Positions 23,253-34,501 of a stretch of DNA of 64,000 nt are shown here, piece by piece. The notes under the pieces are model-generated. The model was not told the DNA's origin, did not search any database, and was given only the letters and a program-made list of their open reading frames with translations. How positions within the stretch are numbered: position 1 is the stretch's first letter; every line of letters starts with the position of its first letter. Made by a program: the position numbers and the translations under genes. Origin of the DNA: Hemerocallis citrina (taxonomy: Eukaryota > Streptophyta > Magnoliopsida > Asparagales > Asphodelaceae); NCBI GenBank assembly GCA_017893485.1, contig CM030363.1, positions 110,603,073 through 110,667,072 on the forward strand, given 5' to 3'.

Positions 23253-26096
23253 TGTAACACCCCGAATTCCAAAATACAACGGAATTCGAGATTCCACAGG
23301 ATCTTTACACTTCTTTCGTACAATTTTATAAGGAATTTAAAACTTTCACTCTACATCAGAGTTACAAGAAATCTTTACACTTTACATTTTACAACGGAAG
23401 CAAATTTACAACATTTATATAAAAGTACAACAACATTTGAATAATCTCTAAGCATCAGTTCTCCTTTAATCTTTTTCATGCCATTCACCCTGCATACAAA
23501 ACTGTGGGTATGTCAGTTTATTCAACCGACGAACATTATACACGGCCATCCTCTCTATGCCGGAAACAGTATAATTGATTTTCCATATTTAACAAACACA
23601 AACTTGTTCACATATCAAACTAAGGGGAATACCCTATTGATGTCGTGTTGTGATTGTGCACTTAGTCCTTAATGCAATTATTTATTTTACATGACACAAA
23701 TGCGCACTTGTTCGGATTCTATGCATCTCATACTACATAGGTCCGAGGGCAAGCCTCTTGATCGCTCTTCATCTTGTAGGGTTCAATCCCTCGTCATGAC
23801 TTAATCTACTACTGTAACTACAGTAAGTATCCTAGATGTTCTATGAGTACGAGCTCATGTACAGAAACACTGGAGAGGAATCCCACGTCATGTCATGACG
23901 CATCGTGAAGACTATCTATGGACAATTCAGCCTTCTTCATGGCACACGATCCTCTCGCAGTCACCAAACACCCGACAAGTGTCGCCAAGATCCCGATAAT
24001 TCTGGGGTAGTGCCCACGTCATGTCACGACGCATCGTGAAGACAAACTGTAAATCACACCTACATCGTAGACTCGAGGCCCTCATACTTGTGTTTTTCTC
24101 TCAATTTCACCTCTTCACTATGTACTAATCCTTAATTTTAATGAAATCATGAACAAAATCAATCTCTTAGGATTAGCCCTCTCACCAATATCGGTCTTAT
24201 TTCTTTCATTACACATTGACCCAAACTTGGCCTTTTCAATTTCAATAATCATATCTCATCATTTTTACTTGCCGGTGTGAGTTTTGGCTACACCCTAATT
24301 TTCAATTTCAATTCACAAATTCACATATCTGAGTTTGTCAAACTCAAGAACATTTCCCTTTCTCAACCACATGATTCCGAATCTTTTCATGAGTCAATAA
24401 TCATACATGAAGTGCAATTATCCATCATGCATTTCATAACCAACATTTATTTCCACATTTAAAATCATATCACAAATATCTAGTAAAAGTGAATATTCAC
24501 AACCTCACTATTGTCACACTATTCTTTAATAAGAATATCTCATATAAAACTTCACATTTATACTTTCTTTCTGTAGAATTTCCTATTTCAATACTTATCT
24601 CAATTTCTTCGTAAAAACACATTTTTATGAAATTATACAAGTGTAAAAACCATAGTTTCAAAAAGAATAATTAAAATAAATTCCTTCTTGTAAAACAGTC
24701 TTAAATTCTCATTCATACTGGGCAACAAGTCATCGAAATTATCTCACGAAAAGACAGATTTACTTGAAACTTCGGGGAAGTCGACTGTCGAATAAGGTCA
24801 GTCGGCTGTTCCGCAACAATGCAAAATTTCGAAAATAAGAAGATCAAGGGAAGTCGACTGTTAAATGTAGTAAGTCGGCTGTCTTGCGATATTTTTCAAC
24901 TCAGAATCAATAATCAGGGCAGTCGACCATTGCACATGGCCAGTCGACTGTACCGCGGGGTTTTTCAATTCTCCAAATATAATTTAAATTTGTGTACTAC
25001 TCTTTTCATAATTCATTTGACATTTCTCGAATACAACTTGGTATAAAAATTTCCTACATCAATTCCCTGTTTTTCCCTCTTTCATAAACCCAAAACATAT
25101 TATAATTTATTCATTCTAAATAATATCACGAAAGTCCATCTAAACTCACAAAACAAACAATTTCATCTATTAGCATTTTGTACTTAGTTTTGATCTTAAC
25201 AACAATTCTAATTCATATATTCCATCACTACAAAATGATTCGCATACAACTTAAGATTCATGACAATATAACATGCAATCTATCAAGCAATCAATTTAGT
25301 CAACTAGCAAGTCCTTTTTCCAATTAAGCGTATTCTTATTAGTTTCTTTCATGCATTATCCTTTCAATCACCCCTAACATGGTATCTAATTAGAAATATA
25401 GAAAACCAACCCACCTTATTTGGAGAGAAAGATTCACAGCACCTCCTAAACGAAAGAGTCCTTCTCGAGCTTTCCAAATAAGTGCTCCTCCTCCTCCTTG
25501 AATGCAACCCGAGCCTTCAATGGTGCAACCCGATAGCTCCTAGTAGCCGGCCTTCTTGCTGCAAGCACACACAAAACCCACTCACTCAATCTTTTATTCT
25601 CACTTCCTACTAATAATGCACTACTAATAATTGTATTTTCTTACTATAGGTTTGGAGAATGAAGAGTGCAAAAACAACTAGGCCGGGGGGGTATTTGTAC
25701 TAAATTTTGGGACAAATAAAGGGCTAAGATTAATCTAGGAGTTAAGGACCAAAGGCTAGGATTTAAGGGAAAGTTGTAGTAACCAACCATGATCCCAAAA
25801 CTACCTCCCACGAACTCCACTTCTCTTTTCCTTTCCCTCCCATTCAAACCGGCCAAAAAGAAGTGCATACTACACGTGAACGTGCAATGCATGTGCATTC
25901 AATAGTCCCCCATTTTTAAAAGTTGTACATTTTATTCTTTATAAAAATAATCTAAAAATTTGTCTACATTACAAGTTGTATTTAAAAATAAATTCATGGG
26001 CTTTTATTTAATGGGCCGAATAAATTAAATTGGGCTATAAAAGAAACTTATGTTCATTAAAGAAAAATGGGCTTTAATAAAAACAAATGGAGGAGA

Positions 26097-26131
<35 letters not shown>

Positions 26132-26251
26132 TCATTTGTCCATGAAATGAAAATAATTATAAAATTTTATACTGCAAAATTGCACGTGCACAAGACGTAC
26201 AAAATAAATAAATAAATAATAATTTTTATAAATGAAAATCAGGGTATTACA
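23253..26251 (-). repeat. Element B 3' LTR (2,999 bp)
   Basis: It matches 31471-34496 end to end, with a shorter TA tract (about 26099-26130 against 34315-34376). Minus-strand landmarks are a decayed TATA region near 25691, an AAGGTGGGTTGG splice-donor motif near 25405-25415, and three pairs of GTCGAC-centred boxes at 24778-24950. No gene lies inside. Confidence 0.93.
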
Positions 26252-26268
26252 ACACTCCCTCCTTAGAA
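26252..26268 (-). other. Element B polypurine tract
   Basis: The minus strand reads CTAAGGAGGGAGTGT directly before the LTR start, the same core as in A and D. Confidence 0.88.
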
Positions 26269-26346
26269 TAGTTTCGTCCCCGGAACTACAGTCAAGAGCG
26301 AGAAACAAAACACTTACAACAAGCAAAAAAGAAGACAAAATACAAA

Positions 26347-29300
26347 TCAAGTCAAAAGCTCAGGATAATCCCTCAACATTCTCTCCTTAGACTCCCAAGT
26401 AGCCTCTTCAACCAGATGGTTTCTCCAGACTACCTTGACCATCGGTATCGTCTTATTCCTCAAGACTTTCTCTCGACGATCAACAATCTCGACAGGAGAC
26501 TCGATGTAATTGAGATCCAATTGCAAACCTTCCGGCACTTCAGGAAAATGATGACTCGGATCTGGAATATAACCTCTTAGCATAGACACATGAAAGACAT
26601 TGTGAACCTGAGATAACTCTTCCGGTAATTCAAGCCGATAAGCAGTTTTTCCGATCCTTTTCAATATCTTGTACGGGCCTATAAACCTCGGGGCTAACTT
26701 CCCGCCTTTACCAAATCGAATCACACCTTTACTGGGCAATACTTTCAGAAAGACGAAGTCACCTTCCTCAAACTCAAGGTCCCTTCTCCGGTTGTCTGCA
26801 TAGCTCTTCTGCCTGCTTTGAGCCTCTACCAACCTTTTCCTGATCAGATCAATCTTTTCAGAGGTTTGCTGCACAAGCTCAGGCCCAAACAACTGATGCT
26901 CCCCAACTTCAAACCAACAAACCGGCGTTCTGCACTTCCTGCCATACAAAGCTTCATACGGTGTCATCCCGATGCTAGTCTGAAAACTGTTGTTGTAGGC
27001 AAACTCTACCAAAGGTAAATGCCTTTCCCAACTGCCTCCAAAGTCTAGTACACAACACCGAAGCATATCCTCAAGAATACGGTTAACTCTCTCGGTCTGC
27101 CCATCGATTTGCGAATGAAAAGCAATGCTGAAATCCATCTTGGTACCCAAAGCTGTCTGAAAACTCCTCCAGAAATGCGAAGTAAACTGCGCATCTCGAT
27201 CAGACACAATAGTTGACGGAACACCATGGAGCCTGACAATCTCGCCAACATATAACTCAGCTAACTTGTCCATTGAAGCAGTGAGTTTCATCGCCAAAAA
27301 GTGAGCGGACTTAGTTAGTCGATCGACTATAACCCAAATCGCATCATTGCATTTAGGACTCTTGGGCAATCCCATAATGAAATCCATACTGATGTTATCC
27401 CACTTCCATTCCGGAATAGGTAACGGCTATAATAGACCTCCGGGTCTCTGATTCTCGGCTTTGACTTGCTGACAAACCTCACACTTCGCCACAAATTCAG
27501 CCACATACCGCTTCAAACCTGACCACCAGAAATGCGGTTTGATGTCTCTGTACATCTTAGTACTCCCAGGATGTACCGAAAAAAGAGTAGCATGTGCCTC
27601 CTGAAGAATACTCCCTTTCAGGTCTGCCTGATTTGGAACACACAGTCTATCTCCGAACCACAGCACTCCATCCCTGATTTGAAATCCGGGCAACCTGCCA
27701 GCACTAACCTGCTCCTTCATCTCCAAGATATCAACATCAACCTCCTGACTTGCAATAATCCTTCCAATCAAAGTAGGCTGAAGCCTCAACTGAGCTAAAG
27801 ATGCTCCCAATCCTTGCAAAACAACTTCAATACCAGCTCGATCCAATTCCACCATCAGATGCTTCTGAGTTGTAATAAAACTAGATAAACTGCTCTTGCG
27901 ACTAAGTGCATCAGCAACAACATTAGCTTTCCCAGGATGATACTTGATCTCAGGTCGCATATCCTCAAGCACTTCCAACCATCTCCGCTGCCTCAGATTC
28001 AGATCCTTCTGCTGGTATATGTACTTCAAACTCTTGTGGTCCTTGTACATATTCAATTTCTCACCGTACACGTAGTGTCTCCATTGCTTCAAGAAAAAGA
28101 TAATCACAGCCAACTCCAGATTATGAGTCGGATAATTCTTTTCATGTGGTCGTAGTTGCCTAGACCCATAACCGATCACCCTTCCTTCTTACATTAAGAC
28201 ACAACCAAGCCCATGATGTGAAGCATCGCTGTAAACATCATACTCAACACCTGCTCTGGGCAAAGCCAAAATAGGTGCAGTAGTCAGCTTCTCTTTCAAC
28301 TTCTGAAAGCTTGCCTCACATTGCTCAGTCAACTTGAAGTCCACATTCTTCTTGATCAAAATAGTGAGCGGTACAGCTAACTGAGCATAACCTTGAATGA
28401 ATCTCCTATAGTATCCAGTCAATCCAAGAAAACTTCTGACTTCCTTCACTGTAGTAGGCCTTTCCCAATCTCTCACTGCCTCTATCTTCTGAGGATCAGT
28501 TGCCACTCCCTCCTTAGAAAGGATGTGACCTAGGAATGCCACTTCAGATTTCCAAAAATCGCACTTGGATAGCTTGGCATACAACTCCTGCTCTTCCAGC
28601 TTCCTCAAAACTGCTGCCAGATGCTCGATGTGCTCCTCTTCTGACTTGGAGTACACGAGAATATCGTCGATAAACACCACGATGAAAGAATCAATGAACG
28701 GCCTTAGAATTTTGTTCATCATGTCCATGAAGATTGCGGGTGCATTCGTCACTCCAAATGGCATAACTAAGAATTCGTAATGCCGATGTCGAGTTCTAAA
28801 CACAGTTTTGTGTACATCTTCAGCTTTCACTCAAACTTGATGATACCCTGATCGAAGATCTATTTTTGAGAAAACAACACCTCCTTGTAGACGATCGAAC
28901 AAGTCATCAATTCGGGGAATAGGATACTTATTCTGAACAGTGACCTTATTCAGCTCTCGATAATCGATACACATCCTCATCGATCCATCCTTCTTCTTTA
29001 CGAAAAGCACTGGTGCTCCCCAAGGAGATGCACTAGGTTGAATAAAGCTTTTCTCCAACAGTTCCTCAATCTGCCGTTTCACCTCATCCTGTTCCACAGG
29101 AGCCATCCTATACGGTGCCTTAGAAATAGGTGCAATTTCCAGTTGAATAGTGATGTTGAACTCTACATCATGTTGCGGAGGTAACCCAGGCAAATCATCC
29201 AAGAACACAGTCGGATAGTCCCGAACCACAGGAATCCTTTGCATTTTTACAGGAATCTCTTCCTTGCGGATAGCTGCCACCAACTTGGAACACTTCCTCT

Positions 29301-29660
29301 TCCATTGGAAAGTGACTTCAGGTCCACTTGGAGCCTTCACTATTACCGTCTTGGTCTTGCACTCGATGCATGCACTGTACACCGACATCCAATCAATGCC
29401 AATGATAACATCGACTCCCAAGATAGTCAGTTCGATTAGATCAATCCCGAAGATTCTGGCCCCAATCACAATCTCGCAATCCGCATAGTACCGATCAGTG
29501 GTTAAAGTCTCCCCTGATGGAGTAGCTACTACTAAGATCTTGCCTGGAAAAATCTTAGGTTCAACTCTCAACACTTTAACAAATTTAGGAGACACAAAAG
29601 TATGAGAGGATCCAGTATCGAACAAAACAACAGCTTTCATTCCATTCAAATAAAGTTCTC
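26347..29660 (-). pseudogene. Element B pol: protease, RT, RNase H, integrase, chromodomain (three stops)
   Basis: Taken as the second exon of gag-pol: 3,314 bp, the same length as the pol exon of D. Motifs in order: protease [11 protein letters not shown] (about 29620), [15 protein letters not shown] and FIDDILVYS, RNase [15 protein letters not shown], then integrase [39 protein letters not shown] and [13 protein letters not shown]. It ends with the chromodomain region VIPMVKVVWRN-type (here TIPMVKVVWRNHLVEEATWE) and ELLT plus stop. In-frame stops occur after SGYHQV (TGA), after GCVLM (TAA) and after GGLL (TAG). D has R, Q and Q there, so each fits one C-to-T change. No frameshift was found, so loss of function is recent and slight. 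Confidence 0.92.
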
Positions 29661-29750
29661 CTGTTACATAATACACACTCATTACGTAACAGTTCACTAA
29701 ATAAACGGGAAAAAGAAGCAACAAAAACCTCTAAACATCCACCCTCGTAC
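29661..29750 (-). other. Candidate 90-base intron between gag and pol of element B
   Basis: On the minus strand it starts GTACGAGG after ATCACTG and ends TTATGTAACAG before GAGAACTT. Gag exon 1 from the ATG at 30741 is 991 bases (330 codons plus one base) and exon 2 adds the two missing bases, so removal is exactly frame-preserving. The unspliced frame reaches a TAG a few codons into the intron. Elements A and D have the same arrangement. Confidence 0.7.
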
Positions 29751-30741
29751 CAGTGATGACATGATCCACCTCATCAGCATCAGCTCCAGTCAAGGCAAAT
29801 ACTCACCCTTGCTGGTACGGTCTCTTCCCAGCCTACTGTATTGGTGCATTGTGATTAACATTCCGCAGTTTGAGGCATTGAGATTTGTAATGTCCCGTCT
29901 CACCGCAGTTGTAGAAATTTACCGCAGGAGGTCTCATAAAATTATTCTCGGGTCCTCTAACCATACTGATAGCGTTCGCCCCTGTCGGTTTGAACCTTTG
30001 TGCCAATGGTTGTCCCTTAAAATTCCCAGAATTTGCGGGCCTCTTACCAGACTGCCAGTTGTTCCTCCGATTTTGAACAACATGAAACGGCTCCATGTCT
30101 GCTTCCGTGGCTGCCGCGCGTTTGACCAGCTTGTCAAACCTCCGGATACCGAGGGGTATCATCCTGGATCTCAGGCTCGGTCTCAATCCATGCTCAAACT
30201 TACGAGCCTTCTTCACCTCATCCATCACCAATTTGGGAGCATACCTCGAGAGCTGAGTAAATTTGGTCTCATACTCCCTAACTGACATGCCACCTTGTTG
30301 CAGCGACAGAAACTCCATAGCCTTGTTCTCCTGGATATCTGAAGGGAAGTAATGACTGCAGAATTCCTCCAAAAATTCCTCCCAGCCAAGAACCAAGCCT
30401 CCCATTCTCTGCTTCATCGACTGCCACCACACAGCCGCATCCTTCCCGAATTGCAGAGTCGCCAACTTCACCTTGCTGCCTTTAGGGGTCTCCAAAACTT
30501 CGAAAATAGTCTCTACCTGTCTGATCCAGTTGTCAGCCGTGTCAGGGTCTGACTTCCCTTCAAACACCGGTTGTTTCATTCGTTTAAATGATTCCACAAG
30601 TTTGATTGATTCGGCCACCGGATTCGCAGGCACCATTCCCTGATTCTGATTCATGGCCACGGCATTGAGTGTCTGATAGACCCTCGCTAGTTCCGTTTCC
30701 AAGTCCAGACCTTCACCATTTCTTGCTCTTCGTCCAGCCAT
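29751..30741 (-). pseudogene. Element B gag (capsid/nucleocapsid) with two stops
   Basis: The ATG at 30741 (MAGRRARNGEGLDLETELAR) is preferred because it follows an acceptor-like TTTTTGCATCAG and matches the start context of relatives. Further upstream only a TTG could serve. The capsid domain includes KDAAVWWQSMKQRMGG, WEEFLEEFCSHYFP and LSRYAPKLVMDEVKKA. A zinc knuckle CGETGHYKSQC lies near 29880, with the first cysteine of CxxC preceded by FYN. Two stops, after APIQ (TAG) and before VFALT (TGA, R in relatives), interrupt the tail. The intact product would form the cytoplasmic particle packaging the RNA. Confidence 0.9.
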
Positions 30742-30889
30742 GTTCTGATGCAAAAAGATCCATTAAATTCGAAGTGTGAAAACATGACCTTTTGAGTCAA
30801 TATTTCCATTTCATTGAATTTCAAACTTTATACATTCGAATTTAAAACATTTTTGACATCAAAATGAAAGCAGTAGACGATACAATGTT

Positions 30890-31312
30890 CTAACTACTAC
30901 GGTTCCTCTTAGCTTCACGAAGCTCTCCCCGTAGTTCTTCAACTACTTCCTTCAGTACATCGGTCATGTTTTTCCTCTTCTCAAGTTCCCATACATGATG
31001 ACTAAGAACTGCAAAATCATCCTTGCGCTTTGCCAACTGAGTCTCCAATAGTTCGACTCTTTCCCACAGAGTTTCTACCTGCCTCTGAAGAGATATCACC
31101 AGACTACTTGGAACTAGTTCTTCTTCTTCGTCAGAAGAGTCATCAGATGAGTCTGGAGGTGGAGTGATCTCTCGGAACTCAGGCCATTCCTCTCCGTCGG
31201 AGTCTGCTTGCCTAGGGTAGTACTCTTCCTCGGAATCCGCTTGTCCAGGATAGTAATCTTCCTCTATGATATACCAATTGTCGTCTCCAGCAGGGTCGAA
31301 ATGATCAGCCAT
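30890..31312 (-). CDS. Extra ORF upstream of gag in element B: acidic, coiled-coil protein
   Basis: 140 codons from the ATG at 31312 (MADHFDPAGDDNWYIIEEDY). The N-terminal half is very acidic, with a short duplicated EEDYYPGQADSEEEYYPRQAD-type motif and SSDDSSDEEEEL. The C-terminal half (from about residue 70) is rich in heptad-like leucines (LQRQVETLWERVELLETQLA) and should form a coiled coil. I recognise no family. It lies between the primer site and gag, and a pyrimidine tract ending CTAAG sits directly before its ATG. Element A has an ORF of similar size and build in the same place; D has none. Codons are open to the natural stop despite decay of gag and pol. Confidence 0.6.
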   Translation of the reverse strand: MADHFDPAGDDNWYIIEEDYYPGQADSEEEYYPRQADSDGEEWPEFREITPPPDSSDDSSDEEEELVPSSLVISLQRQVETLWERVELLETQLAKRKDDFAVLSHHVWELEKRKNMTDVLKEVVEELRGELREAKRNRSS

Positions 31313-31455
31313 CTTAGAAAAAGGGAGGAAGAAGCATAAGTCATAGAGCAACACAAATGTAAGTAACTTACATTTAAATCTCTAGACTCAACGCACACTC
31401 TAATGTCCACTTCTAGGGTGTCGTTCCTTATAAATTTGTACTAGTGTGAAGCATG

Positions 31456-31467
31456 GCTCTGATACCA
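31456..31467 (-). other. Element B primer-binding site
   Basis: The minus strand reads TGGTATCAGAGC, three bases after the 5' LTR end at 31471. It is complementary to initiator methionine tRNA. Confidence 0.95.
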
Positions 31468-31470
31468 CTC

Positions 31471-34312
31471 TGTAACACCCCCAATTCCAAAATACAACTG
31501 AATTCGAGATTCCACAGGATCTTTACACTTCTTTCGTACAATTTGACAAGGAATTAAAAACTTTCACTTTACATCAGAGTTACAAGAAATCTTTATACAG
31601 CGAAGCAAATTTACAACATTTATATAAAAGTACAATAACATTTGAATAATCTCTAAGCATCAGTTCTCCTTTAATCTTTTTCATTCCATTTACCCTGCAT
31701 ACAAAACTGTGGGTACGTCAGTTTATTCAACCGACAAACACTATACACGGCCATCCTCTCTATGCCGGAAACAGTATAATTGATTTTCCATATTTAACAA
31801 ACACAAACTTGTTCACGTATCAAACTAAGGGGAATACCCTATTGATATCGTGTTGTGATTGTGCACTTAGTCCTTAATGCAATTATTTATTTTACATAAC
31901 ACTAATGCGCACTTGTTCGGATTCTATGCATCCCATACTACATAGGTCCGAGGGCAAGCCTCTTAATTGTTCTTCATCTTGTAGGGTTCAATCCCTCGTC
32001 ATGACTTAATCTACTACTATAACTACGATAAGTATTCTAGATGTTCTATGAGTACGAGCTCATATACAGAAACACTGGAGGGGAATCCCACGTCATGTCA
32101 CGACGCATCGTGATGACTATCTATGGATAATTCAGCCTCCTTCATGGCACACGATCCTCTCGCAGTCACCAAACACCCCACAAGCGTCGCCAAGATCCCG
32201 ATAATTCTGGAATAGTGCCCACGTCATGTCATGACGCAACGTGAAGACAAACTGTGAATCACACCCACATCGTAGACTCGAGGCCCTCATACTTGTGTTT
32301 TTCTCTCACTTTCATCACCTCTTCACTATGTACTAATCCTTAATTTTAATGAAATCATGAACAAAATCAATCTCTTAGGATTAGCCCTCTCACCAATACC
32401 GGTCTTATTTCTTTCATTTCACATTGACCCAAACTTGTTCTTTTCAATTTCAATAATCATATCTCATCACTTTTACTTGCCGGTGTGAGTTTTGGCAACA
32501 CCCTAATTTTCATTTTCAATTCACCAATTCACATATCTGAGTTTGTCAAACTCAAGAACATTTCTCTTTTTCAACCACATGATTCCTAATCTTTTCATGA
32601 GTCAATAATCATACATGAAGTTCAATTATCCATCATGCATTTCATAACCAACATTTATTTCCACATTTAAAATCATATCACAAATATCTAGTAAAAGTGA
32701 ATATTCACAATCTCACTATTGTCACACTATTCTTTAATAAGAATATCTCATATAAAACTTCACATTTATACTTTCTTTCTGTAGAATTTCCTTTTTCAAT
32801 ACTTATCTCAATTTCTTCGTAAAAACACATTTTTATGAAATTATACGAGTGTAAAAACCATAGTTTCAAAAAGAATAATTAAAATAAATTCCACCTTGTA
32901 AAACAGTATTAAATTCTCATTCATACTGGGCCACAAGTCATAGAAATTATCTCACGAAAAGACAGATTTACTTGAAACTTCGGGGAAGTCGATTGTCGAA
33001 TAAGGTCAGTAGGCTGTTCCGCAACAATGCAAAATTTCGAAAATAAGAAGATCGGGGAAGTCGACTGTTAAATGTAGTAAGTCGGCTGTCCTGCGATATT
33101 TTTCAACTCGGAATCAATGATCAGGGCAGTCGACCGTTGCACATGGCCAGTCGACTGTACCGTGGGGTTTTTCAATTCTCCAAATATAATTTAAATTTGT
33201 GTACTACTCTTTTCATAATTCATTTGACATTTCTCGAACACAACTTGGTATAAAAATTTCCTACATCAATTCCCTATTTTTCCCTCTTTCATAGACCCAA
33301 AACATATTATGATTTATCCATTTTAAACAATATCACGAAAGTCCATCTAAACTCACAAAACAAATAATTTCATCTACTAGCATTTTGTACTTAGTTTTGA
33401 TCTTAACAACAATTCTAATTCATATATTCCATCACTACAAAACGATTTGCATACAACTTAAGATTCATGACAAGATAACATGCAATCTATCAAGCAATCA
33501 ATTTAGTCAACTAGCAAGTCCTTTTTCCAATTAAGCGTATTCTTATTAGTTTCTTTCATGCATTATCCTTTCAATCACCCCTAACATGGTATCTAATTAG
33601 AAATATAGAAAACCAACCCACCTTATTTGGAGAGAAAGATTCACAACACCTCCTAAACGAAAGAGTCCTTCTCGAGCTTGCCAAATGAGTGCTCCTCCTC
33701 CTCCTTGAATGCAACCCGAGCCTTCAATGGTGCAACCCGAGAGCTCCTAGTAGCCGGCCTTCTTGCTGCAAGCACACACAAAACCCACTCTCTCAATCTT
33801 TTATTCTCACTTCCTACTAATAATGCACTACTAATAATTGTATTTTCTTACTATAGGTTTGGAGAATGAAGAGTGCAAAAACAACTAGGCTAGGGGGGAA
33901 GGGGGGGTATTTATACTAAATTTTGGGACAAATAAAGGGCTAAGATTAATCTAGGAGTTAAGGACCAAAGGCTAGGATTTAAAGGAAAGTTGTAGTAACC
34001 AACCATGTTCCCAAAACTACCTCCCACAAACTCCACTTCTCTTTTCCTTTCCCTCCCATTCAAACTGGCCAAAAAGAAGTGCACACTACACGTGTACGTG
34101 TAATGCACGTGCATTCAATAGTCCCCCATTTTTAAAAGTTGTACATTTTATTCTTTATAAAAATAATCTAAAAATTTATCTAAATTACAAGTTGTATTTA
34201 AAAATAAATTCATGGGCCTTTATTTAATGGGCCGAATACATTAAATTGGGCTATAAAAGGAACTTATGTTCATCAAAGAAAAATGGGCTTTAATAAAAAC
34301 GAATGGAGGAGA

Positions 34313-34377
<65 letters not shown>

Positions 34378-34496
34378 TCATTTGTCCATGTAATGAAAAT
34401 AATTATAAAATTTTATACTGCAAAATTGCACGTGCACAAGAAGTACAAAATAAATAAATAAATAATAATTTTATAAATGAAAATCAGGGTATTACA
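31471..34496 (-). repeat. Element B 5' LTR (3,026 bp)
   Basis: Minus-strand landmarks in order: start TGTAATACCCTG, three CACGTG boxes (34429, 34106 and 34089), a TATA box TATAAATACC at 33906-33915, and a splice-donor motif AAGGTGGGTTGG with intron start at 33621. Three pairs of GTCGAC boxes follow (33157-32985), then the end GGGGGTGTTACA. The TA tract at 34315-34376 is in U3. The small ORFs inside are not genes. Confidence 0.94.
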
Positions 34497-34501
34497 GAAA
34501 A

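Larger units (their letters stand above)
23253..34496 (-). mobile_element. B: chromodomain gypsy retrotransposon inserted in integrase of A
   Basis: Complete on the minus strand from TGTAATACC (34496) to GGGTGTTACA (23253), 11,244 bp, flanked by GAAAA at 23248-23252 and 34497-34501. LTRs are 3,026 and 2,999 bp. Order from 5' to 3': LTR, primer site, extra ORF, gag, short intron, pol with chromodomain, polypurine tract, LTR. LTR divergence is uneven, clearly higher than in D and F. Five nonsense codons in gag and pol make it inactive, but there is no evident frameshift. Confidence 0.95.

Noticed and set aside
34266..34457. ORF with alternating Tyr-Ile
   Set aside because: It is a translation of a TA microsatellite in the U3 of element B.
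23253..34496. Endogenous pararetrovirus or enveloped retrovirus
   Set aside because: Gene order, LTRs, tRNA primer site and chromodomain are those of a gypsy retrotransposon; no movement protein or envelope frame is present.
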